A DNA stretch of 5,846 nt from CAZTAK01 sp964611585 (GTDB lineage Bacteria > Pseudomonadota > Alphaproteobacteria > SHVP01): NCBI GenBank assembly GCA_964611585.1, contig CAZTAK010000111.1, positions 1 to 5,846 of the forward strand, read 5' to 3'. The notes below the pieces were generated by a model. The model was not told the origin of the DNA. It made no database searches and worked only from the letters and a program-made list of their open reading frames with translations. This document shows, one piece after another, positions 4,633-5,846 of this stretch (positions within the stretch are counted from its first letter, which is position 1; the number at the start of each line of letters is the position of its first letter). A program made the translations under genes and the position numbers.

Positions 4633-5649
4633 CTACCGCCTGTTCTCCAAATACGCCTCGTTCACGCAATTCCTGAGCGGCCCGCCCGTGAGATAGTTGA
4701 TCACCGTCAGGGCCGCCTTCTCGCGGCAGTCGCGCGCGCCGTCGGGGCTGTACCAGGCGGCGTGCGGGGTCACCACGACCCGGCCGTCGGTCCAGGGCTC
4801 GCGCGCCTTCAGGGCGGCGAACAGCGGGTGGTCCGGCTCCGGCGGCTCGATCGGCAGCACGTCGAGGCCGGCGGCGGCGATGCGGTCCGCCTTCAGCGCC
4901 TCGGTCACGGCCAGCACGTCGACGACTTCGCCGCGCGAGGTGTTGATCAGGATCGCGTGCGGTTTCATGCAGCTCAGCGCCTGGCCGTTGATCATGCCGC
5001 GCGTCTCCTCGGTCAGCGGCGTGTGGCAGCTCACCACGTCCGCCTCGCGCAGCAGATCCTCCAGGCTCTCGCGCCGGCCGAAGCCCACGGCCTGGTCGCT
5101 GCCGTCCGGCAGGTAGGGGTCGTAGAAGATCACGTTCATGCCGAGCGCCTTGGCGCGCAGCCCCGTCGCCGTGCCGATGCGGCCGCGGCCCACGAGCCCG
5201 AAGGTCTCGCCGCGCACCCGGCGCACCACCGGCGTGTCGATGCCCTTCCATTTCGCCACCGGCTCGTCGACCAGATTGGTGTGGTGGCGCACGATGCCGC
5301 GCGTGAGGCTCAGCATCAGGCCGATGGCGTGGTCGGCGACGTCGGTGGTGCCGTAATCCGGCACGTTGCAGGCGACGATGCCGCGCCGGCCCGCCTCCTC
5401 GATGTCGAGCGCGTCGAACCCCACGCCCATGCGCACGATTATGCGCGCCTTCACCGCCCGGTCGAACATCGCCGCGTCGCCGCGCACCCGGCCCCAGACC
5501 ATCAGCCCGTCCGTGGCGGCCCAGACGTCGTCGGGGATGTCGTCCAGGCTGGCCGCCTGGTAGATACGGACTTGCGCGCGGTCGCCGACCGCCCCCTGTT
5601 CGAAATCCGCCGCCCCGTCGAAGCGCGCGTCGGGCATCACGATAAGCAT
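4633..5649 (-). CDS. D-2-hydroxyacid dehydrogenase, NAD-dependent (CtBP-like)
   Basis: This is a 338-residue cytoplasmic oxidoreductase, the usual length for the family, and it looks complete. The ATG at 5647-5649 is preceded by GAGGGG (5660-5665 on the minus strand) at ten bases. The central Rossmann fold shows GRGRIG (G154-x-G156-x-x-G159) and Asp177 in FYDPYL at the end of the second strand, which favours NAD over NADP. The catalytic triad is visible: Arg239 in NTSRGEVVD, Glu268 in VLPIEPPEPDHPLF and His296 in VVTPHAAWYS. The substrate-domain segment GVGFDALDIEEAGRRGI and VPDYGTTDVADHAIGLML precede the Rossmann core. These enzymes interconvert 2-keto acids and D-2-hydroxy acids. The PHAAWYS ending and the IEPPEPDHP block recall the bacterial CtBP-like branch, whose substrates are poorly known, so I give no symbol. 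The long frame open on the opposite strand is a GC-rich shadow. Confidence 0.92.
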   Translation of the reverse strand: MLIVMPDARFDGAADFEQGAVGDRAQVRIYQAASLDDIPDDVWAATDGLMVWGRVRGDAAMFDRAVKARIIVRMGVGFDALDIEEAGRRGIVACNVPDYGTTDVADHAIGLMLSLTRGIVRHHTNLVDEPVAKWKGIDTPVVRRVRGETFGLVGRGRIGTATGLRAKALGMNVIFYDPYLPDGSDQAVGFGRRESLEDLLREADVVSCHTPLTEETRGMINGQALSCMKPHAILINTSRGEVVDVLAVTEALKADRIAAAGLDVLPIEPPEPDHPLFAALKAREPWTDGRVVVTPHAAWYSPDGARDCREKAALTVINYLTGGPLRNCVNEAYLENRR

Positions 5650-5762
5650 GTTGGGTATTCCCCTCAGTCCAAAAGCGGCGCGAGCATCCAGCGAAGCACC
5701 CGCCGGGTCAAGGCCTGGCCGCCGTTACGCGACGGCGAGCCCCACGAAGGCCGTCCCCCCCT

Positions 5763-5797
5763 CACCCTGCCCTCTCCCTCAGGGAGAGGGCAGGGTG
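5763..5797. repeat. Strong palindromic repeat, 17-bp stem
   Basis: CACCCTGCCCTCTCCCT (5763-5779) and its exact complement (5781-5797) are separated by a single C. This is a perfect hairpin of 17 pairs, with no T tract, about 110 bases upstream of the dehydrogenase start. It resembles widespread proteobacterial intergenic palindromes of the CCCTCTCCC/GGGAGAGGG type. It could serve as a transcription barrier or a repeat scattered by a REP-type mechanism. Apart from this, 5666-5762 shows nothing I can support. Confidence 0.8.
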
Positions 5798-5804
5798 GGT
5801 CCGA

Positions 5805-5846
5805 ACCGGCGACATAGGTAACAGAGTAGACCGGAGACATGGGTAA
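5805..5846. repeat. Two 17-base direct repeats at the window edge, possibly a mobile-element end
   Basis: ACCGGCGACATAGGTAA (5805-5821) and ACCGGAGACATGGGTAA (5830-5846) match at 15 of 17 positions, with a 25-base period. More copies may lie past the window edge. From memory, motifs such as ACCGGAGACATGGGT occur at the ends or upstream regions of some IS481-family insertion sequences, where they would be transposase binding sites. That link is recollection; no transposase is visible here. Confidence 0.5.

Noticed and set aside
4588..5817. Long plus-strand open frame opposite the dehydrogenase
   Set aside because: Histidine-, arginine- and alanine-rich translation is an antisense shadow of a GC-rich gene; the minus strand shows the complete dehydrogenase motifs.
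1..5846. CRISPR array, tRNA, rRNA or retron-like RNA
   Set aside because: I found no regularly spaced repeats with unique spacers, no cloverleaf-like segment with a CCA end, and no reverse transcriptase; the only periodic repeats are the two 17-mers at the right edge.

Overview
The window looks like a piece of a GC-rich proteobacterial chromosome, most likely alphaproteobacterial. The two outer genes and the terminase gene are GC-rich (43 of 60 bases in 4081-4140), and the intergenic DNA carries a palindromic repeat core (TCCCGGA-CTTGA-TCCGGGA) of a kind I associate with alphaproteobacteria. No rRNA, tRNA or CRISPR array is visible.

Layout from left to right. Positions 1-363 are the C-terminal end of a class III (CaiB/BaiF) CoA-transferase running off the left edge. 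The composition then drops sharply. Positions 594-1205 encode a short AT-rich protein (19/60 and 21/60 GC in two stretches counted) with a His-Gly plus Ser-Thr-Cys arrangement typical of caspase-like (CHAT/peptidase C14) proteins. Convergent to it, 1305 to about 2588 on the minus strand is the C-terminal part of a type III restriction (Res)-like helicase-nuclease. It keeps a PD-(D/E)xK nuclease but lacks the helicase motor. This remnant is cut by a 72% GC patch (about 2589-2934) in which a fragment of ribonucleotide reductase large subunit (NrdA) is joined in frame to a fragment of the small subunit (NrdB). Neither fragment is a working gene.

Positions 3039-3729 hold a compact toxin-antitoxin operon: a 26-bp operator palindrome, a ribbon-helix-helix antitoxin, and an overlapping PIN-domain toxin. 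A promoter-like site buried in a second inverted repeat and a rho-independent terminator then lead to an orphan phage-type terminase small subunit (3859-4458). A pair of inverted palindromic repeats (4475-4588) separates this from a convergent D-2-hydroxyacid dehydrogenase gene (4633-5649, minus). The right edge carries a strong 17-bp-stem palindrome and two 17-mer direct repeats that may belong to the end of a mobile element.

Interpretation: housekeeping-type metabolic genes flank an accessory island of about 4 kb (roughly 364-4470). The island mixes defence-type pieces (caspase-like protein, Res-like remnant, toxin-antitoxin pair) with a phage packaging remnant. The most unusual items are the small stand-alone caspase-like gene and the nrdA/nrdB chimera lodged in the broken restriction-type gene. 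I see no complete multi-gene novel system. The caspase-like gene is the best candidate for an uncharacterised function.
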